From Metarhizium brunneum (taxonomy: Eukaryota > Ascomycota > Sordariomycetes > Hypocreales > Clavicipitaceae): a stretch of DNA of 64,000 bases. The stretch lies in NCBI RefSeq assembly GCF_013426205.1, contig NC_089422.1, positions 6,723,001-6,787,000 on the forward strand. Direction: 5' to 3'. Made by a program: the position numbers and the translations under genes. Under the pieces are notes generated by a model. It had not been told where the DNA came from, did no database searches, and saw only the letters and a list, made by a program, of their open reading frames with translations. Position 1 is the first letter of the stretch. Every line of letters starts with the position of its first letter. Shown piece by piece: positions 20,885-31,209 of the stretch.

Positions 20885-22223
20885 TTATTCCTCCTGCAAG
20901 CGAACTACAACCTTGCCATTGGTCTTGCCCTCACCAAAGTCACCCAGGGCCTTGACCAGGCTCTCAAACCCAGTTCCACTATAGACTTCAGGCTCCAAAG
21001 GAGTGAGCGCACCGCTGACAACGTGTGCCTGGAGCGAAGGTATCATCTTCTTCGTCTCCTCGGTAACCTGTTTACCCAGCTCATCATCTTGGCCTAGTTT
21101 GGCGATGAGAACGTAGTACGAGGTAACACCAGCCGGCATGTCGTGTTGGTTTCTATCCTGCGTCAGAGTTGCTCGCAAGGTCTAAGGAAAACAGGTGGTG
21201 CTTACGATTCAACCGTGGTATAGTACTTTGGGCTGGCGGTAGTTGCTTCCAGCATCTTGGCCGCGGCCTCGTGAGAGAGACCGCTGGCGTCAAAGACGAT
21301 GGAGTACTTCCCTCCAGTGACGGACTTGACTTCGGCAGCTTGCTCCTCGGGGGTTGCGCGGTTGTTGATGGCGGCTTGGGCGCCGAAGCCCATGGCAACC
21401 TAGATAGTTGTAGTCGGCATTCACGGATTCGAGCTTGTTTTTCTTAGACGGGTATGCTTACCGATTTGTTAGAGGCGGAGCATGATGCAGCGACCTTGTA
21501 TCCGCACAAGCGGCCAATCTACACGAATTAGAGGCATTCAGAACACCAGCCCCGGAATCGGCGCACCTGAATAGCATAATGCCCAACGGTGCCGCTCCCA
21601 CCCAGAACAATAAGCCACTCATCCCTCTCTGGAGCCTTTGCCCCTGGTGCCGGCAGGGGGACCTTGGCTCCGACAATGATGCCAAACGCAGATGTCTAGA
21701 TCTCGATCAGCTTCCCGAATCCCGTCTACAAGTCACAGATAAGACGTACGATTGTTCCGACAGCAATGGTAGAAGCCTGGGCGGGCGTTAGCGCCCCCTC
21801 TACCTTGAAGACCAAGTCCTCATCAACCAAGAACGTCTCCTGAAAAGGAGAATAGGCCTTCTGCCCAATCCGGCATACGCCATATACATAATCGCCCTTC
21901 TTGAACTTCGTGCACTCTGGACCGGTCTCGATGACTTGGGCGCAAAAGTCGGAGCCGATGACGGCAGGCCAATCATGGATGAGTATGCCATACTTTTGCA
22001 TTATGGTATCACTATTTGTTTACTCCAGGCATCAGAAACAGTGTCATGTGCTAGAATATACGTGGCGGGCAGAGCTTCAGAGGAGCATCACTTACACTGG
22101 GTTGAGTGCAACATATGCCGACTTCACAAGAGCTTGTTTGGCGCCCGGGCTGGAACGGGACAAGTCCTTGACAACAGTGAATGGTGCTCCGCCTTTTGAA
22201 ATGGTAACTCCTGACTGAGACAT
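20885..22223 (-). CDS. Medium-chain zinc-independent oxidoreductase (ToxD/trans-enoyl-reductase-like)
   Basis: Six exons in phase (22223-22096, 22011-21750, 21695-21567, 21518-21462, 21399-21206, 21152-20885) give 345 residues. The N-terminal GroES-like part has ALNPVDTIM, WPAVIGSDFCAQVIETG and FKKGDYVYGV. The NADPH fold has VLGGSGTVGHYAIQIGRLCG with the glycine-rich motif, and AAINNRATPEEQAAE. There are no structural zinc ligands, as in quinone-oxidoreductase/ToxD-like enzymes. Such proteins often act as stand-alone reductases or as trans-acting enoyl reductases in polyketide clusters, but no polyketide synthase is nearby, so the substrate is unknown. The last intron uses an acceptor GGATAG, chosen because it alone keeps phase. 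Confidence 0.88.
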
Positions 22224-23014
22224 GATGGACGTTGGGGGTGGGGAAATAATGCTATATTGAAGCTGGATAGCTGCGTTGAACAACGAGGGTAGATTGGATA
22301 GACCTTGACATGATAAGACTGGCATCATGGTAATTTATACCTGCCCAGTTGGACCAATTCCTCAGTGGCAGGCCATTACAATACGCAATCACGGAAAGTC
22401 GGCAGCGAAAGTTGCTCGGAATAGTGGCGTCTTTCCTTGCAAAAAGGATCGCCGCCATCAACCAGCCAGCTCAATGGCCTCTGTACCGCCAATGGCGAGG
22501 GCCGAGGATGAAAATCATCCGTATGAAACCTCTACCTCCGTTCCATCACAAATCAACATCTCTTGACCTCGAGCTGTGTCATTGGCAAAAAAAAAGTGAA
22601 GTGTGTGGCCGTTTGCTCAGTCTGGACCAGCCACCAACGGGGGTGGCCAAAATGGCAGCTCCAAGACCCGTCATAGGCCACAACCCCTCATCTGGAAACT
22701 TTCAACGCTCCCAAAAAAAGGTCCTCTGAGCTGAAAGCCAAAGGGTTCGTGAGATCGTCATCATGTCAGCCTTTGACTCTTTGTACGCCATGCTGAGTGG
22801 CAAAGCTACAACCCAACCCACGTTTGTTGTTGGAGGATCGACGAATGCCACGAGAGAAGGCTGGTGGCAGCTGGCGCCACAGCAGAAGCGGCGCCCCACG
22901 CACTGCGGACCGGATGAATAAATGACCCGCTACGCCAATCCAGAACAAGCCCACCACGGGAAATCCTGAGATGGCTTCAAGACCCCAGACGTGATATTCG
23001 AAAGGCACGCCAAA
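22224..23014. other. Intergenic, divergent promoters
   Basis: About 790 bases between divergent genes. It contains only short frames and no recognisable gene; it presumably holds both promoters. Confidence 0.5.
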
Positions 23015-23485
23015 ATGACGTCCACAATCGGCATCCCCATCAAGCTCCTCAACGAGGCACAGGTCTGTTTGGCGCGATTATTCTCAGTACCCTCTTTGTC
23101 AACTGACGCGCATGTGTAGGGCCACATTGTGACTCTCGAAATCACCAGCGGTCAGACCTACCGTGGGAAACTGCTCGATGGTACGCCGCCCCTCGGTCCC
23201 TTGCCGCGCGATATTCGCACATGCCGTGTGTTGGTACTAACTGCTCGGCTAGCCGAAGACAACATGAACGTTCAGCTCAAAGACATTACGGTAACCGCTC
23301 GCGATGGTCGCGTCTCCCACCTCGAGCAAGTGTATATCCGGGGCTCTCACGTGCGCTTCTTCATCGTCCCAGACATGTTGCGCAATGCACCCATGTTCAG
23401 GAGCAGGAATTTGAGAGGACGGGGTGTTGGTCTAGCGAGAGGAAGGGCGACTGTCAGTCGGGCTAGAGCTGGCGGACGCCGATAG
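23015..23485 (+). CDS. smd3: Small nuclear ribonucleoprotein Sm D3
   Basis: Three exons (23015-23062, 23120-23180, 23253-23485) encode 113 residues. Sm1 is visible as [20 protein letters not shown] and Sm2 as [17 protein letters not shown]. The C-terminus is rich in RG/GR ([20 protein letters not shown]), the site of arginine methylation in SmD proteins. SmD3 is one of seven proteins forming the ring on spliceosomal snRNAs. The first exon has 16 codons, and its intron separates [16 protein letters not shown] from the Sm fold. The gene is intact. Confidence 0.96.
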
Positions 23486-23722
23486 ACACGCACCGCCATG
23501 GCTGGTATGCTTTGACAGCTTTGATGAGAGGAGGGCAGCGTGGACAAATGCTTGATAAAAAAGTGCTAGGGGATTGGCGTTTAGGATTGATTCAAGAAAA
23601 ATCTTTCATCTCCATGTGCGGAGCCCGGAGTCGAGGGTAAGAGACAGATGCTGTGGATGTGGTGACGATGCTTTCTACAAAGAATGCGCTACTATACATG
23701 TCTATGCCCGCCGTATCATACA

Positions 23723-25621
23723 CTACTTCATTCGAGCCAGTGCGTCTTCCGCCTTGGCAATTAGCTCTTTTGTGTTCTGCAACTCTTTCATTTCTTCGAC
23801 TCCGTTTGTACCATTGCTTCCGTTGCTCTCCAGGACCGTGGCTACGCTCTCCTCTGCTCCGCGTACGGCCTTGCGCCCTTCCTCGCGGACTTCGCCTTCC
23901 CAGAAGGTCCTTGCGGCATCCCATCTCTTCTGCAGTCTTCCTAGGCTGTAAACGATTCCAAGGGCAGCCACGGCACCAGCTTCGTAAATGGTGGATGCAA
24001 ACGATGACATGTACAAGAGGGCAGCCAGAGATGTGGTTATGCCAGACGTGCCTAGGGATTGGATGACGAGTTTTTGAGCCAGTGACTGCAGCGCTGGGAC
24101 GGTTTCGTTTTGTAGGTAGCGGCGAGTGAATGCAATGTGGCCAGGCCACTTTGGGAGGGAGTAGGATGATGTCGCGGCCAAGGGGGGCGCGTGTTCGCCA
24201 GAGCCGAGCTTTCGAGACTCTGTGGCATCCAGGGACGACTTGGGCTGAGGATACTCTGGCGAGGAGCCGCCTAGCTGAGCGATTCTGCCAGTCAGATAAA
24301 CCAGTTCCTGTTCTGCCGTGGGCATGAATCGCTGGCCGAGCATTTCGTTGGTCAGCATGGCAACATCATCCACTCGCCAAAACAACTTCCACCACCCCAA
24401 CTTGCGCCACCGCCGGCCTTTAAAGGCAAGATCTAGTTCATCCTGTAACTCGGCGTGGGCGTTCTGCGCCCAGTCTGCCAGGCGCTTGTTCAAAGCTGCC
24501 ACAGCTGGGTCATCACTGTGCAGCGTCAGCGCCTTGGATAGTTTTCGAGCCTCGACAAGCTGTATTTGCGAGGATGTGTTTTGCAACGTTGACGCAATTA
24601 GCCTTCGTACGGCCGGCTTGGTCTCATCAGCAGCACCAGATTTGGCTCCATCCTTGAGCCATTTCAGCAGGGTAGGCACATTGCTTGAGAACCATAAGCG
24701 TTCATAGTCCATGGCATTTTGAGGCCCTTGGCGAAACAAGCCGAGGCCTTTCTCGGCCAGCGATACGTCCACGACGTCAAAGCTAGCCTGTAGCTGTTCC
24801 TTTGTCACTCCCTCCATTTGAACAACCGCCGATATGGATTCGTCTGTTTCGGAGACGGGAAGAGCGGAAACATTGACAGCGCCTATCAACCCATCAGCGA
24901 CAAGCAGAGCCTGGTGAACCGGAGTCGAAATTGGCGACACTCTATCATTTGCGGACGGGATATCGACAGTTGGTACAAGAACTGCATCCTCCAGCGTTTG
25001 AATAGTCGTCTCGCCCGGCGCGCCATACGGCACATCGACCCCCATCAGAAGGAATTCGAAATTATACCCGTCCAACTCGGGGCACGAAATATGCATCTCG
25101 TCCAGACCAACCTCTTTCTCGATCTCGAGCGACACGGCATGATTCCGAGGTGGGCCAACCCGCACAATCAGCGGCGTACTCCCATCCCGGTTCTCCAACT
25201 CCTTCTCCCAAGGCTGTACTTCCTGCAGCGGATCGGCGAGCAATGCGTGTAAAACTCTTGCAGCCGTGGCATCAGCCTCGGTGCCGTTGGCGAGACCTAA
25301 AATAGCGATGCGGATAATCTCATTGCCGGCATCTTGTCGCAGACCCTGGAGTGCCAATTGCAGCTTGGATATGTTGATTAAATTGGGGGATTGCTTCTGA
25401 AGCTCGAGCAGCGTGTTTTGGAGCTCCGTTCGCGGGTTCGTCGATGTCGACAGGAGCCGTGGCCATCCAGCTTGGGACCTGTTTTGCAGCCGAGGGCTGG
25501 AGCGAGGGCGAGCTGCCAGTGAGGAACGGGCACAAATCGGGCACGGAGATGCAGTGACGTGCCGTCCTTGTCGGAGGAGACGGCGCGTGCTGCGCGGCAG
25601 AAAATCTGATCTGGACGCCAT
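23723..25621 (-). CDS. Fungal mitochondrial membrane protein, possibly Mmc1-type
   Basis: A single exon of 632 codons. The N-terminus is Arg/Ser-rich and without acids (MASRSDFLPRSTRRLLRQGR), a typical mitochondrial presequence. The middle is a soluble region with strands and helices. Near the C-terminus two hydrophobic stretches (GTSGITTSLAALLYMSSFAS and AGAVAALGIVYSLG) look like a membrane hairpin, followed by a charged coiled-coil-like tail (EEMKELQNTKELIAKAEDAL). The layout resembles the fungal Mmc1-like mitochondrial family, which I name only tentatively. No catalytic motif is visible. The ATG at 25621 is preferred because it opens the presequence. Confidence 0.65.
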   Translation of the reverse strand: MASRSDFLPRSTRRLLRQGRHVTASPCPICARSSLAARPRSSPRLQNRSQAGWPRLLSTSTNPRTELQNTLLELQKQSPNLINISKLQLALQGLRQDAGNEIIRIAILGLANGTEADATAARVLHALLADPLQEVQPWEKELENRDGSTPLIVRVGPPRNHAVSLEIEKEVGLDEMHISCPELDGYNFEFLLMGVDVPYGAPGETTIQTLEDAVLVPTVDIPSANDRVSPISTPVHQALLVADGLIGAVNVSALPVSETDESISAVVQMEGVTKEQLQASFDVVDVSLAEKGLGLFRQGPQNAMDYERLWFSSNVPTLLKWLKDGAKSGAADETKPAVRRLIASTLQNTSSQIQLVEARKLSKALTLHSDDPAVAALNKRLADWAQNAHAELQDELDLAFKGRRWRKLGWWKLFWRVDDVAMLTNEMLGQRFMPTAEQELVYLTGRIAQLGGSSPEYPQPKSSLDATESRKLGSGEHAPPLAATSSYSLPKWPGHIAFTRRYLQNETVPALQSLAQKLVIQSLGTSGITTSLAALLYMSSFASTIYEAGAVAALGIVYSLGRLQKRWDAARTFWEGEVREEGRKAVRGAEESVATVLESNGSNGTNGVEEMKELQNTKELIAKAEDALARMK

Positions 25622-26166
25622 CGACAGATGGGCGTTATTTGAAGGTTGAGACTTGGGACCGGGCGGGAGCTGAGCCTGTTAATGGAGCTGGTTTGTGGAG
25701 CTTCTCGGAACTCTGCGGGCGGCACTCGCTGGTCGTTAGCTGCGCCCGCAACTTGGAACTTTCATCTGCAATTGTGTCGCCCACCTCAATTTATGCCCAC
25801 GCTTTTTTTTTGGATAGCGTTGCTGCAGTCATTATCATTTCCATTATGAGGACCAATCTTCTTCGGCCTTCGCCGAATCATGCCATTTTCCAACCAGCCA
25901 TGGAAGCACCAGCCAATCCCAGACACTTGTATCAGACTCGAGTGGTCAAGTGAGCTTCATGATGCTGAAAAGGCACACACACAGGCTCTGCACAACGATC
26001 AAAGCAAGTGCTGCATCTGCTGACAGCCTTACCATAAAGACAGAGTTGTAGTATGAAAATTCGTACAAAGACTTTATTACGGTATAAATACCCCATTGCC
26101 TGCACCTGGATATTTTTGATTTACTCCATCACCCTCGCTTATACATGACGAACCTACGCGGTGCTT
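25622..26166. other. Intergenic, no supported gene
   Basis: 545 bases between the 5' end of the mitochondrial protein gene and the 3' end of the GPCR gene. No recognisable open frame; it likely holds the promoter of the former and the 3' untranslated region of the latter. Confidence 0.5.
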
Positions 26167-27484
26167 TCATTGCCGGTACGTTGCTCGTCTCTCCAAGTCA
26201 CCTCGTCTCCTCTGCGACTTCATGCCTAAGGTGATGAAAATAACTCCGTTCCAGAAGCCACGGAGTGATCCCGTTGCACAAACACTGAGCAGCAACGGAT
26301 AGGATAAAAAGTCGGGGTTGACGAATGCGCCAACGCGATTCGTCGAAGGAGCCACCCAGACTGACAAAAGCGCAAGAAAGAAGAATATTGGCATGAGGAT
26401 ATATTGTCTAAATGATATAGACAAGTGGCGAGTAGGTGTGCCGACAGTATGGGAGGTTGCTACCCGGGGTTTGGGGGGGAGAATGGGCGATTCTTCTCCA
26501 GAATGTGACACAGAGGCGTGCCCATGCCGCGATGGGAAATTTTCTTCGGTCGCCCTTCTCTCCGAGTTCTTATACGGAGCGTCTGCGGTGGACGCAATGC
26601 TGTCTTCCAACGGAACAGGATCGCTGTTGAACGACTGCAAAGCGCCCTTGCGCTTGACAATCTCGATGCCGACTAAAACATAGATGACCATGGAAATGAG
26701 AATCATGGACCTTGACAAGGAGAGGCAACAGTTAGCCTGGAACAGAAGAGAATCGTCAAGCTGGACAAAACATGCCATATTGGGATGTAATAGAACAGGA
26801 TGCGTAAGAGCACCCACTTTGGCGAAATCGAGCACCATATCTGTCAAAGGACGACGCATCAGTCATTATTGTATCAGCATCACTATAGGCAGAGCGACTA
26901 ACAGCTACGCTGCCATAAACAGGGCCTTTCTCCTCCGTCTCTACGAAGAGGAAGGCGAGAGCAGGGATGAACGTAACCGAGGTAATGACCGCCATGTATT
27001 TCCACTCGAGCCTCTTTAACGACTCGCCATCGTACCGACGAAACACAATCAGAAAGACGTCAATCGCCATGACGAGTGTCCAAAGCACATCGGCCAGTGG
27101 AAACCTATAAAGGGGACTCGTTAATGCCTGTCACATGGGGTTTAGAAGACAGTTTCTCGGGCGAGGCTGCCAACTTGGGACGCACATTTGGTTGATGAAG
27201 GCCTGGAATTTGCACAACGCTGAGGCGTTCCCGGCCGCGGGGCCGCTCACGGAAATCATGGTGCAGGCGACATCAAAGGCATTGTAAAAGGCGTTGATGA
27301 AGATGAGGCGATGCATGGGGTTTCGAAAATGCGGCTCGACACAAAACACCGTGATAATCGTCACGACGCCCAGAGCCGAGAGCGCAGAGGCAGCCCGCCC
27401 GACAATTTGGAGTATTTTTGCCTGGTCGTCCGTGATGGCGACGTTTCCCCGGACATGCAACATGGCTTCTTGTCGCTTGGTCAC
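26167..27484 (-). CDS. cAMP-receptor-like seven-helix GPCR
   Basis: Four exons: 27484-27186, 27104-26903, 26840 to about 26767, and 26710-26167, giving about 370 residues. Helices are visible in order: ALSALGVVTIITVFCVEPHF, RLIFINAFYNAFDVAC, LADVLWTLVMAIDVFLIVF, EWKYMAVITSVTFIPALAFL, WCSISPKWVLLRILLFYIPI, MILISMVIYVLVGIEIVKRK and YILMPIFFFLALLSVWVAPS. The phrase WCSISPKW is characteristic of the Dictyostelium cAMP-receptor-like class of fungal GPCRs, thought to sense nutrients or surfaces through G proteins. A long Ser/Pro-rich third cytoplasmic loop is typical. The third intron can use a weak GT donor (GTCCAG) or a GC donor nine bases earlier. Both keep phase, so three residues (HVL) are uncertain. 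Confidence 0.85.
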
Positions 27485-28367
27485 TGTTGGTTTCCTCCGT
27501 TGTCATCATGGTGGTTGGGACATGATGAGCTTGGACATGGCGGCCGTGCTGTCATTTACAGATGGCGAGCGGACGCTTTGGAATTGCCGAAGCAGGTTAC
27601 GTGTAGCTGATGGGCGGCATTTTGGTGCCATGTTCATGGCATAAGATGGTGGTGCATTGCGTGCTCCCAGCTACATCTGTTGGGGGCTTGTGATTTGACA
27701 GGGCCATGCTTGCGCCACGAGTCATTGCCATCACACTCAGGTGAGTCAAGTCCTATATATTGGACGTGTAACAATTCTCATGGGAAGAGAACAGGGCTCG
27801 AGGCGGCCGAGATCAATTCTTTGAGGAGCCCTTTTGCTTGCAGCGGCCTGGCGAAAGATGTAAGCTATTCTTCGCAGGCAGGACGCATCTTGCATACCAT
27901 ATAAGATGAACTGATGTCTCACTTCAGCGGGGTAGTTATCCGTCGCTCCGTAGGAAATTTTGGACTACTTGAGCCGTTGTTTCATTCGCGAATCTCCACG
28001 ACTTGTTATTACACAACAACCTTTTCCGAGTTTGCTTGTCCCTTCTGGGCAAAATACATCTCAGCGTGGCCCAGCTCGACCGAGACAGAAACAATGGCTT
28101 GACAAAGCGCCGTGTCACAAACGGTTTGCCTTGTTAAGCGGCCATGTACGGAGTATGTGTTTGGCGTTTGGCTCTTTGTGCTGCTATGTGGTGTGCAGCC
28201 CCCCCGTGTCAAGGAGGCCTGATGTCGTCGCGCATTGCAGGCAACAAAGGATTCATACATGATGAAAGCCCAAAGGAGATGACACTGAATCCAAGCAATG
28301 AAACATTTCAAAAGGCCGAGGTCCGGCACTGGGTAGAATTTCCCACCTTCTGACATGCAAACTCTAC
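27485..28367. other. Intergenic, no supported gene
   Basis: About 880 bases. A long minus-strand frame at 28009-28776 overlaps the plus-strand candidate at 28368 and has arginine/cysteine-rich shadow-like composition, so I do not call it. Confidence 0.45.
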
Positions 28368-29117
28368 ATGCCCAGACGAGATCAGCCAGGCGACATCCAA
28401 AAAATGAGGCGTGCAAAATCCCCCTCCAAGCTGGAAGAACACAAAACTCACCAAGGCAGGCGTCTCCATTGCTTCGCGAACCGAGTGACGGGCGAGAATG
28501 AGAAGGTTGATGAAAGGGCGATCGTGGGCAAACAGTTGTACCTTGACGTACTCGGAATGAGCCAGGGCGAGCAGAATCAGAACGCCACTCCGGATAATTT
28601 ACTCCAAGACGCTGCAAAAGTCCGATACGAGCTTCAATCACTCTCGCAGATGCACAACGACGCCCAGAGTCGGCTCGAAAACATTGGCCCCGCCACCTTA
28701 CAACGACAACCTGATAACATGACCGACTTTTCTTGGATCGACATGACCCTAAGAAAGCTGGAAGCCGAAATCCCACCCGCTTTATGGTCCTCCAAGGCAG
28801 CTCAGTATAAGTATGACTACATTGGGAGCAGTAAACAGGTGCTTTCCGATGCGCACCAGAGCCCGTTTAGCAGCGACGCCATGGCCGACATGGCAGTGCG
28901 CGACACTCTCTCACAGAGCGATGATGCTTCCGAGCAGACAGAAGAGGAGCTATCCGAGGCGGACAAGCCCGGCACTAGCCGTGAAGAGGCTGTGAGGCCC
29001 CGAAACCAACCGGGGGATGTTTCTGACCAGCTACCTTGTGGCCATGAAGCTTGTGGGCCACGAGTTTCGCGAGCAGATGAAAAGCGCGCCATCGTGCTTG
29101 GAAAGCAACGGGCGTAA
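28368..29117 (+). CDS. Unrecognised acidic/helical protein, possibly with an altered C-terminus
   Basis: The plus-strand frame gives 249 residues of mostly helical, acidic composition (NLLQDAAKVRYELQSLSQ, WIDMTLRKLEAEIPPALW, TEEELSEADK). No domain is recognised. From about 29015 another frame (to 29205) reads more like protein (MFLTSYLVAMKLVGHEF, LLMELVDSEKKRDASEADF) than the frame of the long ORF. A short intron or a frameshift may join the two near 29000. Both alternatives are low confidence; no signal peptide or membrane segment is seen. Confidence 0.4.
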   Translation: MPRRDQPGDIQKMRRAKSPSKLEEHKTHQGRRLHCFANRVTGENEKVDERAIVGKQLYLDVLGMSQGEQNQNATPDNLLQDAAKVRYELQSLSQMHNDAQSRLENIGPATLQRQPDNMTDFSWIDMTLRKLEAEIPPALWSSKAAQYKYDYIGSSKQVLSDAHQSPFSSDAMADMAVRDTLSQSDDASEQTEEELSEADKPGTSREEAVRPRNQPGDVSDQLPCGHEACGPRVSRADEKRAIVLGKQRA

Positions 29118-29205
29118 GCTGCTGATGGAGTTAGTCGACAGCGAGAAGAAACGTGATGCGTCGGAAGCGGACTTTTGCAGTTTAGACGCCCAAAGACTGA
29201 GGTGA

Positions 29206-30065
29206 TGGAGAAAGTACTGCGAGCTAGGGATGAGGTTGTTTGAAAGGTGGTTGAGTGCGGGGGGACACCGTTGATGATGTGACTGTGGATGCATCTGGCT
29301 TGCTGCCCGGGACTACACCGTACATGGCGCTTTGATAGAATCGAATAAAGAACCGCGACGCGATTTTATGCAGTGTGCAGCTGCCCGCCACGAGGATACA
29401 TTTACAATGTGGCATAATTCAAGCTGTCACATCTTACAAGCACATTTCGAAGACCCATACGACTCATACGGTCAAGGCCATGGTGAGCGACTTGAGAAAA
29501 GGGTGTACACGCGGGTACGCACGGGTAGAAATGGATGCCACGGTACATCCGTGGGTACATGTAAGTAGACTCTGTTATAGTAAAACCAAAGCATGTCGCT
29601 TTTCTTACTACCTATAGATGCCGCGGTAATGCCTGCCCATGGGTACCCGTAAAAGCAATACATATGTACTGCATACCCAACCGAGGGAGTTGTCAGATGG
29701 GAGAAGGCTTTCCAACAAGGGAACATGTCCCAAACTGGGGATGATCCAACGGGCCGGCTCAAACGGGAAAATCAAAGCGCGGGAATTCTCCAGGTTGTTC
29801 ATCCTCGTCATGGCGACGTACGCCGTAGAAAATGCAATACCTCATGGGGGCGCATGGGGGCGGTCCGCCCCCATCACACCGGTTCCCATACCCGCTTGCG
29901 TCGCTCAAAACGCAGAGCCGGAATCAGATGCGTGCTGGTTGTTCGAGGACCAACCAGGTTGTAGCCGAACAATATTAAATATGCGCAAGCAGCTGGGCAG
30001 GGGTTCCTCCCGCCCTTCAAGATCTCAAGTTCACACTCCCTCTACAAAACACCATATTCTCCGTC
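29206..30065. other. Intergenic; imperfect GGGTAC-rich stretch
   Basis: No gene is supported. At about 29505-29650 the motif GGGTAC or its complement recurs at irregular spacing (GCGGGTACGC, GTGGGTACAT, ATGGGTACCC). It is not a regular tandem array. The region from 29830 to 30065 is presumably the promoter of the racemase-family gene. Confidence 0.4.
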
Positions 30066-31118
30066 ATGCACAGCACGGGAAAACCCTCGTATTGGATAGA
30101 GGTAGAAGACTGGCACACGGCGGGCGAACCATTCCGGATCGTGGATAAACTGCCGGCCGGTCACCTCCCGGCCTCGCCCACGGTCGCCCAGAGACGCGCC
30201 GACATCACGGCGACCCCGGGCCACCCTCTCGACGAGCTCCGCCGACTGCTGTGCCACGAGCCCCGCGGCCATGGCGGCATGTACGGCGGCTTCATCACGC
30301 CGCCGGACGACTCGGGCGCCCACTTTGGCGTCTTGTTCTGGCACAGGAACGGCTTCTCCACCGCCTGCGGCCACGGCACCATCGCCCTCGGCTACTGGGC
30401 CGTCTTTCACCGCATCGTCGTGGTGCCCGACGCCGATGGGGTAGTCGACGTGGTGGTCGACGTGCCCTCGGGCCGTGTGGTGGCGCGCATGGCCATAGAA
30501 AAGGGGAAACCGGTACACGCAGACTTTATCAACGTGGCCAGCTTTCAGCTGACGGGGCCGCTGTATCTGACACTCCCTTCGTGCGGCATCGACGTCCTTG
30601 TGGATTTGGCCTTTGGCGGCGCCGTCTACGCCAGCTTGGACGCGGCTCAGTTTGATCTAGAGATTGAGCCCAGGAGCGCGCAGCGCTTTGTTCAGCTCGC
30701 GAGAGAGGTCGAGGCGGTGCTCGGCACCAGAGCGCGTTACGGTTCGTATGACCTCTACGGGGTGATTTTCTTCAGCGAGGAGGAGAATGGTCCAAACGCA
30801 ACGCATGCCATCTACCAGAGAAACGTGACCATATTTGCAGATGGGGAGATTGACCGTTCCCCCTGCGGCTCCGGAACCTGCGCCAGACTCGCCCTCTTGT
30901 TTGCGCAGGGCAAGCTGGGCCCTGGGTCCTCGAGACTCGTGCATCGGTCCATCATAGCGTCGACGTTTGAGGCGGACATTGTGTCTGCGGTAGCGAGTCC
31001 CGTCGACGGATTCCCGGCGTGTATTCCACGCGTTAGGGGGCGGGCCAACTTGGTTGGGCAGACTAGGTTTTTCATCGACCCAGACGATGAAGTCTTTCCT
31101 GGCTTTCTATTATTATAG
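30066..31118 (+). CDS. Proline racemase family enzyme (racemase/epimerase type by its cysteine pair)
   Basis: A single exon of 350 codons covering the whole family length. The first active-site block is FSTACGHGTIALGYW (Cys101) and the second is DRSPCGSGTCARLA (Cys267). The GHGGMYGGFITPP block and the C-terminal GRANLVGQTRFFIDPDD are also family signatures. Proline racemases and 4-hydroxyproline epimerases use two cysteines as acid/base. The related trans-3-hydroxy-L-proline dehydratase has Thr or Ser at one of them. Both cysteines are kept here, so a racemase or epimerase is favoured. GC content is high compared with the flanks. There is no signal peptide, so it is probably cytosolic. Confidence 0.9.
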   Translation: MHSTGKPSYWIEVEDWHTAGEPFRIVDKLPAGHLPASPTVAQRRADITATPGHPLDELRRLLCHEPRGHGGMYGGFITPPDDSGAHFGVLFWHRNGFSTACGHGTIALGYWAVFHRIVVVPDADGVVDVVVDVPSGRVVARMAIEKGKPVHADFINVASFQLTGPLYLTLPSCGIDVLVDLAFGGAVYASLDAAQFDLEIEPRSAQRFVQLAREVEAVLGTRARYGSYDLYGVIFFSEEENGPNATHAIYQRNVTIFADGEIDRSPCGSGTCARLALLFAQGKLGPGSSRLVHRSIIASTFEADIVSAVASPVDGFPACIPRVRGRANLVGQTRFFIDPDDEVFPGFLLL

Positions 31119-31209
31119 TCTTGGCCGAATATATTTTGCAAATACAAGTTACACGTTACGGTATTGCTCGTATTGGTCGACATGCGAATGATGGAGTATT
31201 ACACCCCGA

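Noticed and set aside
28009..28776. 255-codon minus-strand frame
   Set aside because: Arg/Cys-rich, unrecognised, and overlapping a plus-strand frame with more natural composition.
29505..29650. GGGTAC-rich stretch as a tandem or CRISPR-like array
   Set aside because: Spacing is irregular and units are not conserved; the genome is eukaryotic, so a CRISPR array is not expected.
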